The notes under the pieces: model-generated | Seen by the model: only the letters and a program-made list of their open reading frames with translations | Told to the model about the DNA's origin: nothing | Databases searched by the model: none | In this document: positions 26,201 to 35,443 of the stretch, in pieces | How positions within the stretch are numbered: the first letter of the stretch is position 1 | How the letters are laid out: each line of letters begins with the position of its first letter | Program-made: the position numbers and the translations under genes | Assembly: GCA_002454505.1 (NCBI GenBank) | Contig: DKJA01000171.1 | Location: forward strand, 986-64,985 | Length of the DNA: 64,000 bases | Direction: 5' to 3' | Source of the DNA: Oxalobacteraceae bacterium UBA6704 | Lineage (GTDB): Bacteria; Pseudomonadota; Gammaproteobacteria; Burkholderiales; Burkholderiaceae_D

Positions 26201-27315
26201 TCCAGGACCAGCACCAATCGGGGCCCATCGTCTGGTGCGGCATCGTCGGCATCACCTGCGTGCTGCTGTACCTGATGCAGCGGATGCTGTGGCTGTCCGT
26301 GCCGTTCCTGCTGGCGGTCATCCTCTACTACATGCTGCTGTCGCCATTCACGCGGCTGCTGCGCATGGGTTTTTCGCGCAATACGTCGGCCATGCTGGTC
26401 GGGCTCGGCTTTGCCGTCGTGCTGCTGCTGGCCACGCTGGTGGCGATCACGTGGATCCCCGCGCCGGCCACCGGCTGGCAGGACATGCCGTCGCGCTACC
26501 TGTCGGCCGGCATGCGCTTCCTGCGCAACATGATGAACGCGCTGGAACGGCAGTTCCCGTTCATCCAGCCGGCGCACCTGAGCGCGTCGATGGACGCCAA
26601 CCTGGCCACCTACACGAGCAACTTCATCCAGCGCAACCTGACGGCGCTGCTGATGGCCGCGGCGGCATGGGTGCCGTCGCTGCTGCTGGCGCCCTTCCTC
26701 GCCTTCTTCTTCCTGCGCGACGGCCGCCGCTTCAAGCGCTTCCTGGCCAGGGCCGTGCCGAACGCATTCTTTGAAAAGACGCTGTTCCTGCTGCACGAAG
26801 TGGACCAGACGGCGCGCCGCTACTTCCAGGGCATGCTGAAGCTGACGGTGATCGACACGGTGGTGCTGGCGCTGGGCCTGTGGGCCGTCGGCCTGCCGTC
26901 GCCGCTGCTGCTCGGCTTCATCGCGGCAGTGCTGGCGTGGGTGCCGTACGTGGGCTCGATCGTCGGCTGCCTGGTGGTGGTGCTGGTGGCATCGGCCGAC
27001 GCGCCCGACAACAATATGGTGGCCTACAGCGCGATCGGCGTGTTCATCGCCGCCCGCCTGCTGGACGACTTCATCTTCATGCCGATGACGCTGGGCCGCA
27101 GCCTGCGCATCCACCCGCTGGTGACGGTGGTGATGATCTTCATCGGCGGCGCCCTGGCCGGCGTGACCGGCCTGATGCTCGTGCTGCCGCTGCTGGGCAT
27201 CGTGATGGTGGTCGGCGAAACCCTCGGCGTGCTGATCACCGACCAGCGCCTGCAGGCCCGCCACCGCTACGCCCGCGGCCTGCGCGTCAAGCAGGCCAGC
27301 CTGGACCTGAAATAA
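26197..27315 (+). CDS. AI-2E family transporter
   Basis: A 372-residue inner-membrane protein of the PerM/TqsA (AI-2E exporter) superfamily with about eight hydrophobic segments. These include a paired N-terminal hairpin (IVWCGIVGITCVLLYLMQRM and LSVPFLLAVILYYML). The C-terminal core has the family-like RLLDDFIFMPMTLGRSLRIHPL and a Gly-rich membrane segment. The start is GTG, overlapping the previous stop (GTGA). Substrates vary in this superfamily, from autoinducer-2 to sodium/proton exchange, so the name should not be read as a function. It is coupled to the cNMP-binding gene. Confidence 0.9.
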   Translation: MIQDQHQSGPIVWCGIVGITCVLLYLMQRMLWLSVPFLLAVILYYMLLSPFTRLLRMGFSRNTSAMLVGLGFAVVLLLATLVAITWIPAPATGWQDMPSRYLSAGMRFLRNMMNALERQFPFIQPAHLSASMDANLATYTSNFIQRNLTALLMAAAAWVPSLLLAPFLAFFFLRDGRRFKRFLARAVPNAFFEKTLFLLHEVDQTARRYFQGMLKLTVIDTVVLALGLWAVGLPSPLLLGFIAAVLAWVPYVGSIVGCLVVVLVASADAPDNNMVAYSAIGVFIAARLLDDFIFMPMTLGRSLRIHPLVTVVMIFIGGALAGVTGLMLVLPLLGIVMVVGETLGVLITDQRLQARHRYARGLRVKQASLDLK

Positions 27316-27341
27316 AGCGACGGCGGGAAATGGTCCGCGGC

Positions 27342-27445
27342 TGGGGACTGTCCCCGGCTCTTCGGGGCCTGTCCCCGGGGTTGTTTTTCCGTCTGCGCGA
27401 CCGGGAACATCAACCCCGGGGACAGTCCCTTGCAGGGACGGTCCC
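27342..27445. repeat. GGGGACTGTCCCC-family inverted element
   Basis: A 104-bp element made of two arms facing each other. The left arm is GGGGACTGTCCCC plus GGGGCCTGTCCCCGGGGTTG. The right arm is the inverse, CAACCCCGGGGACAGTCCC then GGGACGGTCCCC. It lies between converging genes, directly before the ahpF terminator. Equivalent elements lie at 43671 and 56140. Confidence 0.85.
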
Positions 27446-27472
27446 CAAAAAAACGGGAGCCGAAGCTCCCGT
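27446..27472 (-). terminator. Intrinsic terminator of ahpF
   Basis: AACGGGAGC with a tetraloop and GCTCCCGTT is followed by seven T on the minus strand. Confidence 0.85.
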
Positions 27473-27492
27473 TCTTGTCACTGCCGTGAAGC

Positions 27493-29085
27493 TTACGCCA
27501 CGGCGGCCAGCTTGGTCTGCTCCGCTTCCACTTCATCGTCGCCGGAGCGGATCAGGTGGTCGAAGGCGGACAGTGCTGCGGTTGCACCCGCGCCCACCGC
27601 GATCACGATCTGCTTGTACGGCACCGTGGTCACGTCACCGGCGGCGAATACGCCCGGCACCGACGTCTGGCCCTTGGCATCGATCTCGATCTCGCCGTGT
27701 TTCGACAGCGCCACCGTGCCCTTCAGCCACTCGGTGTTCGGCACGAGGCCGATCTGGACAAACACGCCTTCCAGCTCGACACGATGCACAGCGTCAGTGT
27801 TGCGGTCCTTGTACGACAGGCCGTTCACTTTCTTGCCGTCGCCATGGATCTCGGTCGTCTGCGCCGACAGCAGGATCGTCACGTTGGGCAGCGAGCGCAG
27901 CTTGCGCTGCAGGACGGCATCGGCACGCAGTTCGTTGCCGAACTCGATCAGCGTCACATGCTGGACGATGCCGGCCAGGTCGATCGCCGCTTCCACGCCG
28001 GAGTTACCGCCACCGATCACCGACACGCGCTTGCCCTTGAACAGCGGACCGTCGCAGTGCGGGCAGTACGCCACGCCGTGGTTGCGATACTCTTTTTCGC
28101 CCGGCACGTTGATCTCGCGCCACCGTGCGCCGGTCGACAGGATCACCGTTTTGGCCTTCAGCACGGCACCGGTTGCGGTGTGAACTTCGGCAATCCGGCC
28201 CGGCACCAGTTTCACGGCGCGCTGGGTATTCATGATGTCCACTTCGTACTGCTTCACGTGCTGTTCCAGGGCCACGGCGAATTTCGGGCCGTCGGTTTCC
28301 TGGACGGACACGAAGTTCTCGATTGCCAGCGTGTCCAGCACCTGGCCGCCGAAGCGTTCCGCCAGCACGCCGGTGTTGATGCCTTTGCGGGCCGCGTAGA
28401 TCGCGGATGCCGCACCGGCAGGGCCGCCGCCGACGATCAGCACGTCGAACACGTCTTTCTTGTTCAGCTCTGCTGCCTGGCGGGCACCGGCATTGGTGTC
28501 CAGCTTGGCCAGGATTTCTTCCACATTCGTGCGGCCCTGGCCGAAGTGCTGGCCATTCAGGAACATCATCGGCACCGCCATGATCTGGCGCTCTTCAACT
28601 TCTTTCTGGAACACACCGCCATCGATCGTCGTGACCTTGATGCGCGGGTTGATCACCGACATCGCGTTCAGTGCCTGCACGACTTCCGGGCAGTTGTGGC
28701 ACGACAGCGAGATGAAGGTCTCGAAGTGGAAATCGCCGTCCAGGTTGCGGATCTGTTCGACTGTGGACTCGTCCAGCTTGATCGTGTGGCCGCCCACCTG
28801 CAGCAGGGCCAGCACCAGCGAGGTGAATTCGTGGCCCATCGGGATGCCGGCAAACCGCACGCCAATGTCGCTGCCGGCACGGTTGATCGAGAACGACGGC
28901 CGGCGTACATCGGCGGTGGTCTCTTCGATCAGCGTAATCTTGTCGCTCAAGCCGTCGATATCGGCGAGCAGTTCTTTCATCTCCCGCGCTTTCGCGGAGT
29001 CATCGAGCGATGCAACGATCTCAATCGGCTGCACCACTTTTTCCAGATAGGCTTTCAGTTGGGTTTTGAGATTTGCATCCAGCAT
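27493..29085 (-). CDS. ahpF: Alkyl hydroperoxide reductase subunit F
   Basis: AhpF passes electrons from NADH through FAD and two disulfide centres to AhpC. The 530-residue protein has the N-terminal thioredoxin-like pair with SCHNCPEV near residue 125. A flavoprotein core starts with the FAD motif GGGPAGAASAIYAARKG. The second redox disulfide is CPHCDGP near 341. The NADH-binding GGGNSGVEAAIDLA and the C-terminal GVFAAGDVTTVPYKQI follow. The start at MLDANLK has AAGGAAC upstream. It lies 65 bases downstream of ahpC on the same strand, forming the usual ahpCF operon, and ends in a terminator. Confidence 0.97.
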   Translation of the reverse strand: MLDANLKTQLKAYLEKVVQPIEIVASLDDSAKAREMKELLADIDGLSDKITLIEETTADVRRPSFSINRAGSDIGVRFAGIPMGHEFTSLVLALLQVGGHTIKLDESTVEQIRNLDGDFHFETFISLSCHNCPEVVQALNAMSVINPRIKVTTIDGGVFQKEVEERQIMAVPMMFLNGQHFGQGRTNVEEILAKLDTNAGARQAAELNKKDVFDVLIVGGGPAGAASAIYAARKGINTGVLAERFGGQVLDTLAIENFVSVQETDGPKFAVALEQHVKQYEVDIMNTQRAVKLVPGRIAEVHTATGAVLKAKTVILSTGARWREINVPGEKEYRNHGVAYCPHCDGPLFKGKRVSVIGGGNSGVEAAIDLAGIVQHVTLIEFGNELRADAVLQRKLRSLPNVTILLSAQTTEIHGDGKKVNGLSYKDRNTDAVHRVELEGVFVQIGLVPNTEWLKGTVALSKHGEIEIDAKGQTSVPGVFAAGDVTTVPYKQIVIAVGAGATAALSAFDHLIRSGDDEVEAEQTKLAAVA

Positions 29086-29150
29086 GACTTGTTCCTTTCT
29101 TGTGCTGCCGGGCACACGCCCGGCAGGTACCGCTCAATTACTTCTATTAC

Positions 29151-29714
29151 TTAGATCTTGCCGACCAGGTCCAGCGAAGGGGTCAGCGTGGCGGCGCCTT
29201 CGGACCATTTTGCCGGGCACACTTCGCCTGGGTGGGAAGCAACGTACTGGGCGGCTTTCACTTTGCGCAGCAGCTCGGAAGCGTCGCGGCCGATGCCGTT
29301 GTCGTGGACTTCCAGCACTTTGATGAAGCCGTCTGGATTGATGACGAAGGTGCCGCGCAGTGCCAGGCCTTCTTCTTCGATCATCACTTCGAAGTTGCGG
29401 GACAGCAGGCCGGTCGGGTCGCCGATCAGCGGGTAGTTCACTTTCTTGATGGCGTCCGACGTGTCGTGCCATGCCTTGTGAGCGAAGTGGGTGTCGGTGG
29501 AGATACCGTACACTTCCACGCCCAGTTTCTGGAATTCGGCGTAATTGTCAGCCAGGTCTTCCAGCTCGGTCGGGCAGACGAACGTGAAGTCAGCCGGGTA
29601 GAACACGAATACCGACCACTTGCCCTTCAGGGATTCTTCGCTCAGGTCGACGAACTTGCCGCCATGGTATGCGGTGGCCTTGAACGGTTTTACTTGGGTA
29701 TTGATCAGAGACAT
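29151..29714 (-). CDS. ahpC: Alkyl hydroperoxide reductase subunit C (2-Cys peroxiredoxin)
   Basis: AhpC reduces hydrogen peroxide and organic peroxides in the cytoplasm. The 187-residue product matches the family length, with peroxidatic Cys47 in DFTFVCPTE and resolving Cys166 in GEVCPAKW. The segments YPLIGDPTGLLSRNF and LRGTFVINPDG are typical of the AhpC class. The start MSLINT has a GAGGAA ribosome site. It is the first gene of the ahpCF pair. The AT-rich upstream region has several ATAG half-sites that could bind OxyR. Confidence 0.97.
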   Translation of the reverse strand: MSLINTQVKPFKATAYHGGKFVDLSEESLKGKWSVFVFYPADFTFVCPTELEDLADNYAEFQKLGVEVYGISTDTHFAHKAWHDTSDAIKKVNYPLIGDPTGLLSRNFEVMIEEEGLALRGTFVINPDGFIKVLEVHDNGIGRDASELLRKVKAAQYVASHPGEVCPAKWSEGAATLTPSLDLVGKI

Positions 29715-29771
29715 TGTGTTTTCCTCGTGAGGGTTGTGAATCATTGAGATGCTAGTTTACAGACTTCTCGA

Positions 29772-29832
29772 CTATTTGAAAAATTGATTGTTACAATAGT
29801 TTCGATTGGCTTTAGCTATTGAAACGCGATAG
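29772..29832 (-). promoter_or_regulatory. Candidate OxyR-type region upstream of ahpC
   Basis: Four ATAG or CTAT half-sites (29772, 29796, 29816, 29829) lie in an AT-rich island about 60-120 bases upstream of ahpC. OxyR recognises four spaced ATAGnT elements, but the spacing here is irregular, so this is only a candidate. The remainder of the gap up to 30048 shows nothing further. Confidence 0.3.
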
Positions 29833-30048
29833 CGAGGCTGTCATTATCGCCGTTCCCGGGCAAACGTGAAGGTTGCAAGGAGGACAAGTTCCCTCTCTTG
29901 GTCGGGGCCAGGCGACCGGTACCCAACATTCGGCCGAACAGTGCTCCCAGGAATAATTATTGATGGGATAATGCTTAGTCAAATCGCAATTTACTCTGCT
30001 GCTCGAACGGGATTGCGACTATCTATTTGCAATTAACATGCCGGACCG

Positions 30049-32973
30049 ATGCCCATGGCTTGCACCAATCCCCAGAATCCCAACTGCCCGAACTGCAACA
30101 AGTCAGGCCTCGCGATACTGCCAGTACGCTACGCGGTCGTGCCAAAAGGCATCGACGCGACCTTGCCCGCGCCGATGGGCAACAAGGTCAGCGACGTCGC
30201 GCTGACGCAGCACAAATATGCGCTGCGCACGCTGCGCCAGGGTTATTTCTACCTGTTCCACGAAAAGCATCCGCGCGGCAGCCACATCAAGTGGGAGGTG
30301 TACAGCGTCAGCGAGGCCGGCACGCTGTGGAAGCAGCTGTCGCCCGAGGCCATGAAGCCCGTCGACGAAGAACCGTCCTGCGCACGCAACGGCCACAATA
30401 TTCCCGCCTCGGTGATCACCATCGAGTCGCCGGAAAAGTGCAAGCGGGTGTGGATCGCGTTTTCCGAACATCCATGGAGTGCGGAAACCTTCGAGGACTT
30501 CGCCAAGGACGCCAAAATGCGCGACCGGCGCATGCAGACCTTCCTGCCGGCGACGTGGGTGGTGGCGGGCGGCTACCGCCATGGCTTGCCGGCGACCAAG
30601 GCCAACATCGAACAGGTGCTGGAATACAAGCCGGCCTTCAATCCCGACACGCTGAACGGTGGCGCGATGCCGACGGTCAGCGAGGCAAGCGGCGTCCACA
30701 AGCCACGCACGCTGGCGATGCAGACGACGCGCTATAAAGCGGTCTCCCGCAAAGGGCAAAGCGAGCCGCTGGTCAAGACCATGCAGCAGATCAGCCAGAA
30801 CACTAAAGGCAAGGATCACACGCCGCTCATGATCGCGGTGTGGGATGCCGTGGGCATCGTGCATGAACTGAACGGCTTCCGTAATGAAACCACCGGATGG
30901 GTGGAGAAGTACAACGCCGAGCGGGACCTGCAGGTGTCGGCGATGATGGCCATCGAAGGCCTGAAGAATGCGCTGTCGAAAAAAGCCGCGGACGATACGG
31001 ACGAATTCCAGCAGCGCACCATCGACAATTCAACCTGGAAAGGTGACGTCGCGCAGCGGCGCGCCAACGCGGCGAAGCTGCCGGAGCCGCGCCGCAGCCG
31101 CGAGCTGGAAGTGTGCGACATCCTGGAAGACTGGCAGCGGCGCAAGGTACCGGGCTCGCTTTACATGATGCGGCTCACCCAGACCAGTTACCTGGACGAA
31201 CCGGCGCGCAGTGCGGAGATCGCCAGCATCAAGCGCGAAGCGAACGAGCTGGTGGCGCGGCGCCAGCAGAATGCCGAGAAGAATATCGACAGCGCGCGCG
31301 CCAATGCCTGGGCCAAGTACGAGGACCAGCTGGCCGACGCCGGCAGCCAGAAGCTGTACCAGGTGTTCAAGGGCAATTACGACAAGTTCCTGATGGCGGC
31401 CACCAAGCTGATGAACGAGCGCGCCGGCGATCTCGTCACGTGGCTGGAGTCCCGCTACCTGGTCGATGCATTCACGGAATTCCATGGCAAGAGCATTGCC
31501 GATGGCATTGCCTACGATGCCCACGTGGGCCACGCGATTTTCGGCATGCAGGCGACCGAAGCGGGCCAGAAGAAGCTCGACGAGTGGGTCAAGGAACTGA
31601 AGGCCAGCGAGCACAATCTGCTGTGGCGCTCGATCGCGCTGAACCAGACCGACAGCCTGGCTGAACTGGACGGCTACCTTGCCGAAGCAGGCCAGCATGC
31701 CGTCAAGCGCACGCCTGCCGGTTCCATCGACTGGCTGACGACGATGTCGAAGTCGTTGAAGGCGGTCATTGACACGTACAAGAAATTCGCCAGTTTCAAC
31801 AGCTCGAATACCGACGCGTCATCCGAGAAAGGCAGCAAGGCGTTCGGCATCAAGCTCAACCCGGTCAATGCGCGCGGCGCCGATCTCGTCGTGATGACGG
31901 CAGGCGAACGCATCTTCGGCCAGTTCCGCATCTTCGGCCTGGCCGACTACGCCAGCGAAAAGATGATCCAGCACCTGTTCGGCGTCCGGGCCCTGCTGAC
32001 GCCGGGCGAATCCCTGAAGCTGATCAATGTGCAGGTGGCCAATGAAGTGACGGTGCGCACCCAGCTGCTGCAAACCTTGCGGCAGGCGAAACAGGGCTCC
32101 CTGAGCGCGGCGAAGGAACTGAAGACCAAGCAGGCCGAAGCATTGCGGCTGGGCTGGAAGAACTTCAACGAAACCAATGCCAAGGCCGCCAATTCGATGC
32201 GCGACGCGCGGCTGGCATTGCTGATCATGCTGGTCGAAGGCGTCAACTTCAACAAATTGCTGCACGACTGCCTGGAAAAGAACGATACGAAGAGCTGGGT
32301 GTCGCTGGCCGCATCCGGCATGACGATCAGCAGCGCGCTGCTCGACATGGCGACCGTGCCCGTCAAGGCGCTGGCGAAAGGCGGCGGCGACAGCTGGAGT
32401 TACCAGCGATTGAAATTTGCCGGCGGGATATTGAGTACCGTCGCCGCGGGCCTGACTGTCTATGTCGACAAGCGCGAAGCCACCAAGAAGTTCGGCCAGG
32501 GCCAGGATCTGGTCGGGCTGCTGTACCTCGCCAAGGCCGTGGTGGGCGTCACCAGCGCGGGCCTCACCTTTGCGACGACCTTCACCTATGCCGCACCGGT
32601 GATCGGCCGCGTGCTGAAGATGCCGGCGCTCAGTACCGCGGCCCGCGTTGCCGGCGGCCGCGCCGCGGCCATCATCGCGACCCGCATCCTGTTCATGTCC
32701 GCCGGTGCGTGGGTTACCGTGATCGCCTTCGGCATCCAGGTGATCATCTGGATCGTCAGCAAGAACGAGCTGGAAATCTGGTGCTCCCGTTGTGCGTTCG
32801 GCGTGGACCGCGATGCGTCGAATAAATTCAGCCTGACGGAACAGACGGAAGGCCTGGAAAAAGCACTGATCGAGATGGGCATGGCGCCTCCCGCGCCGAC
32901 GAAACAGCCGACGGCGGCCGAACTGCAGGCGCTGCCGCGGCCGAGCGTGGAAGAGATGATGATGCATGACTAA
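30049..32973 (+). CDS. Type VI secretion effector, VasX / BTH_I2691-like, membrane-active
   Basis: A 974-residue protein. The N-terminus (CTNPQNPNCPNCNKSGLAIL, with Cys5, Cys13 and Cys16) and the following PVRYAVVP...LRTLRQGYFYLFHE region match the VasX N-terminal family of T6SS effectors. The middle is long and helical. The last quarter has about five hydrophobic segments near residues 723, 750, 789-806, 821-845 and 875-904. This is the layout of colicin-like pore-forming toxins that attack inner membranes of neighbouring cells. Two paralogous small membrane proteins follow after 15 bases and are probable immunity factors. A DUF4123 adaptor and VgrG, which load and carry such effectors, converge from the other side. 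Membrane attack is inferred. Confidence 0.85.
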   Translation: MPMACTNPQNPNCPNCNKSGLAILPVRYAVVPKGIDATLPAPMGNKVSDVALTQHKYALRTLRQGYFYLFHEKHPRGSHIKWEVYSVSEAGTLWKQLSPEAMKPVDEEPSCARNGHNIPASVITIESPEKCKRVWIAFSEHPWSAETFEDFAKDAKMRDRRMQTFLPATWVVAGGYRHGLPATKANIEQVLEYKPAFNPDTLNGGAMPTVSEASGVHKPRTLAMQTTRYKAVSRKGQSEPLVKTMQQISQNTKGKDHTPLMIAVWDAVGIVHELNGFRNETTGWVEKYNAERDLQVSAMMAIEGLKNALSKKAADDTDEFQQRTIDNSTWKGDVAQRRANAAKLPEPRRSRELEVCDILEDWQRRKVPGSLYMMRLTQTSYLDEPARSAEIASIKREANELVARRQQNAEKNIDSARANAWAKYEDQLADAGSQKLYQVFKGNYDKFLMAATKLMNERAGDLVTWLESRYLVDAFTEFHGKSIADGIAYDAHVGHAIFGMQATEAGQKKLDEWVKELKASEHNLLWRSIALNQTDSLAELDGYLAEAGQHAVKRTPAGSIDWLTTMSKSLKAVIDTYKKFASFNSSNTDASSEKGSKAFGIKLNPVNARGADLVVMTAGERIFGQFRIFGLADYASEKMIQHLFGVRALLTPGESLKLINVQVANEVTVRTQLLQTLRQAKQGSLSAAKELKTKQAEALRLGWKNFNETNAKAANSMRDARLALLIMLVEGVNFNKLLHDCLEKNDTKSWVSLAASGMTISSALLDMATVPVKALAKGGGDSWSYQRLKFAGGILSTVAAGLTVYVDKREATKKFGQGQDLVGLLYLAKAVVGVTSAGLTFATTFTYAAPVIGRVLKMPALSTAARVAGGRAAAIIATRILFMSAGAWVTVIAFGIQVIIWIVSKNELEIWCSRCAFGVDRDASNKFSLTEQTEGLEKALIEMGMAPPAPTKQPTAAELQALPRPSVEEMMMHD

Positions 32974-32988
32974 GCACGGGACAGACCA

Positions 32989-33735
32989 ATGACGGATTTC
33001 GTTGCCAACCCCACCACCGACGGTCTGGTACGGCTCAGCGGGACGATCACCGGCTACAGCGTCCGCCGCGAAAGCGCCAGCTTCGTGTTCACGGAAACCG
33101 ACCAGACGAAGTTCGGCGTTATCGCCATCGCCGCCTCGCTGGCCGGCATGGGCGGCCAGGCGATGGCCATGGCCAGCAATGCGACAGCGCTGGAAGAGGA
33201 AGCCGATCATGTCGAGTTCGCCATCGACGGCCGCAAGGTCAGCGGCTGGTTGTGGCGCAGTCCCTTCAAGGAGGGCGATGTGGTGGACGTGGCCGCGGAA
33301 TGGCGCGGCGACCACTACGAATGTCTCGGCGTTGCCAGGCCGGCGGACCGGACCATCGCGCTGTACCCGCACTGCACGCGAGCGAAAAAAACTCATATAA
33401 AGAATGCAATCAAATGGTGGATCTATGCATCCTTGATTTTCGAGGTCCTGCTATTGCTGCTGGCAAGCACGCTTGAATCGATAACACTGATGGAATTTCT
33501 GGTCAGAATATGGGCGGCAAACGGTGGATGGATTCTATTGGGCATACACGTTTTCATCGCCATCGCCATCTACAGCATGGCGCGGAAGTGGCTGCCGTTT
33601 ACGAAAGTTGCCGAGAAAGTGTTCAAGGTGCTGGGCTTGCCGAACGCCGCGAATGTCGACCTGGTGAAATCCTCCAAAGGCAAGCACCAGGCCACCGACG
33701 CTTTCGAATACGGCGCCATGTTCTTCCGATATTGA
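32989..33735 (+). CDS. Probable T6SS immunity membrane protein, copy 1
   Basis: A 248-residue protein with a soluble N-terminal half. That half contains LVRLSGTITGYSVRRESASF, GVIAIAASLAGMG and VSGWLWRSPFKEGDVVDVAAEW. Two membrane segments follow near residues 143-161 and 181-198, then a conserved tail DAFEYGAMFFRY. Database families for such proteins call them putative T6SS effectors, but the position 15 bases behind a VasX-like toxin, two membrane helices and tandem duplication fit immunity better (inference). The stretch coding for the two helices (about 33380-33560) is visibly AT-richer than the rest of the gene. The next gene is its paralog. Confidence 0.75.
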   Translation: MTDFVANPTTDGLVRLSGTITGYSVRRESASFVFTETDQTKFGVIAIAASLAGMGGQAMAMASNATALEEEADHVEFAIDGRKVSGWLWRSPFKEGDVVDVAAEWRGDHYECLGVARPADRTIALYPHCTRAKKTHIKNAIKWWIYASLIFEVLLLLLASTLESITLMEFLVRIWAANGGWILLGIHVFIAIAIYSMARKWLPFTKVAEKVFKVLGLPNAANVDLVKSSKGKHQATDAFEYGAMFFRY

Positions 33736-33750
33736 AACGCCGCCGCCCGC

Positions 33751-34500
33751 ATGACCGTCTTTGAAAAGATGCCGAACCCGCAAGGGCTGGTGAAGCTGAG
33801 CGGACAGATCGCCGGTTACAAGGTCACGCGCGGCGAAGCCAGTTTCGTTTTCACCGAAAGCGACCAGGCGAGGTTCGGCGTGATTGCCATCGCAGCGTCG
33901 CTGGCCGGGATGGGCGCGCAGGCGGTATCCGTCGCCAGCAATGCCACGGCAATGGAAGAAGAGGCCGATCACGTCGAGTTCACGCTCAATGGCCATCAAG
34001 TCAGCGGCTGGCTGTGGCGCAGTCCGTTCAGGGAAGGCGATGTGGTGGACGTTGCCGCCGAGTGGCGGACGGACCATTATGAAGTGCTGGGCGTTGCCAG
34101 GCCCGCGGACCGTACGATTGCGTTGTATCCGCATTGCACCCGCTCACGCGTAAAGCACATCAGGAATGCCTTCAAATGGTGGGTGTATACGTCCATGTTG
34201 TTCGAGCTGGGCATGGTGGCCATCTCGAGTACCTTTGAAACCATCACGGTCAAAGACTTCTGGTCGAGATTGGTGCGTGAAGGCGATGCGCTCTGGTATC
34301 TGGCAGGCATTCATGTTTTCATCGGCATCGCCATCTACAGCATGGCCAGGAAATGGCTGCCTTTCACCCGCATTGCGGAAGCCGTATTCAGGACACTGGA
34401 ATTGCCGAACCCGGGCAATATCGACCTGGTCAAATCCTCGAAAGGCCGCCACAAGCCGGAAGACGCCTTCGAATACGGCGCGATGTTTTTCAGGTACTAG
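33751..34500 (+). CDS. Probable T6SS immunity membrane protein, copy 2
   Basis: A 249-residue paralog of the preceding gene, 15 bases downstream. Both ends are close to copy 1 (for example VSGWLWRSPFREGDVVDVAAEW and EDAFEYGAMFFRY). The membrane-spanning centre differs clearly (WWVYTSMLFELGMVAISSTF against WWIYASLIFEVLLLLLAST). Such a pattern suggests that the membrane part decides which toxin is blocked. Its 3' end overlaps the end of the opposing DUF4123 gene by 11 bases. Confidence 0.75.
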   Translation: MTVFEKMPNPQGLVKLSGQIAGYKVTRGEASFVFTESDQARFGVIAIAASLAGMGAQAVSVASNATAMEEEADHVEFTLNGHQVSGWLWRSPFREGDVVDVAAEWRTDHYEVLGVARPADRTIALYPHCTRSRVKHIRNAFKWWVYTSMLFELGMVAISSTFETITVKDFWSRLVREGDALWYLAGIHVFIGIAIYSMARKWLPFTRIAEAVFRTLELPNPGNIDLVKSSKGRHKPEDAFEYGAMFFRY

Positions 34501-35443
34501 CCCGCTGCACGAGAAACCCGCCGAGTTCGTCGGCCTGCATGCCGGTAACCTCCTCGACGGCGCCGCCGTAGAACTCGCCTTGCGCCGTCAGCTTCCACAC
34601 GCCTTTCAACCGTTCGTCGCTGTGGAATTCGGCGCCCAGCGCCAGCGCGTGGCTGGCGAACAGCACGCGGTCCTGGGCATCGACAATGTTGTAGCGCGTG
34701 GCATGCTTCAATGCGCCCAGCACGGCACGGGCATCGATGCCGCCGGCCTGCCCGGCGCGCGCATTCAGCAAAGCGGCATGCAAGGTCGCGTAGTCGTCCA
34801 CCTGCGCCCACTGGTCCGCCGTCAACAGCAACCGGCCCGACGCGGGCGCGCGGTCCGATTCCGGCAGCTCGTGATATTGCAGCTGATGCGTTCGGCTGAA
34901 GCTGACCAGCGTCGCGGCCGGCCCCAGCAGCAGCGATTTCTGGGCCGTATCCAGCGCCGGCCACAGCCACTCGCGCACGCCGGGATCGTGAAAGCGCAGC
35001 AGCTTGTTGAGGCCGCCCTGGACGTGCAGGTGGCATGCCTGGGCCCAGTGCTGCGCCAGCACGGCAGCGTTGACGCCGGTGCGGATCCAGCCGGAAATCG
35101 GCTGGCCAAGTGCCGCCGCAAGATTGTCCGGCTGCCATGCTTCCCAGGCCATCTGCACGCTGCGCCGGAAGACCTCGGCATCGGCCGATTGCCCCAGGTC
35201 GAGCTGTACCAGGTAAGGCGCGAACTGCACGTCGAAGCGCGGGTGGGAAATGGGCACGCGCACGCGCCGTTCCTCGACCAGCGGATGGCCGGCGAACGGG
35301 TCGCCCTGCGCCGTATCCACCCACAACACGCACGCGTCGCCGGCCGTTTCGAAGAAATACCGGTGCAGTGCCTGCAGGGAGGGCGTCCAGGCGGCGCCGA
35401 GGTCCGGGTAATCGAACTCTTCCGGAAGGACGTCGGGCATCAT
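34490..35443 (-). CDS. DUF4123 domain protein (T6SS effector adaptor/chaperone)
   Basis: A 317-residue protein. The N-terminal 125 residues (LHRYFFETAGDACVLWVDTAQGDPFAG, seen in pieces, and SGWIRTGVN) match DUF4123, the Tap/TEC family that binds a T6SS effector and hands it to VgrG. The start overlaps the vgrG stop (ATGA), so the two are coupled. It is encoded next to, but facing, the VasX-like effector gene, which is its most likely client (known for VasW/Tap-1 type pairs, inferred here). Confidence 0.85.
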   Translation of the reverse strand: MMPDVLPEEFDYPDLGAAWTPSLQALHRYFFETAGDACVLWVDTAQGDPFAGHPLVEERRVRVPISHPRFDVQFAPYLVQLDLGQSADAEVFRRSVQMAWEAWQPDNLAAALGQPISGWIRTGVNAAVLAQHWAQACHLHVQGGLNKLLRFHDPGVREWLWPALDTAQKSLLLGPAATLVSFSRTHQLQYHELPESDRAPASGRLLLTADQWAQVDDYATLHAALLNARAGQAGGIDARAVLGALKHATRYNIVDAQDRVLFASHALALGAEFHSDERLKGVWKLTAQGEFYGGAVEEVTGMQADELGGFLVQRAST

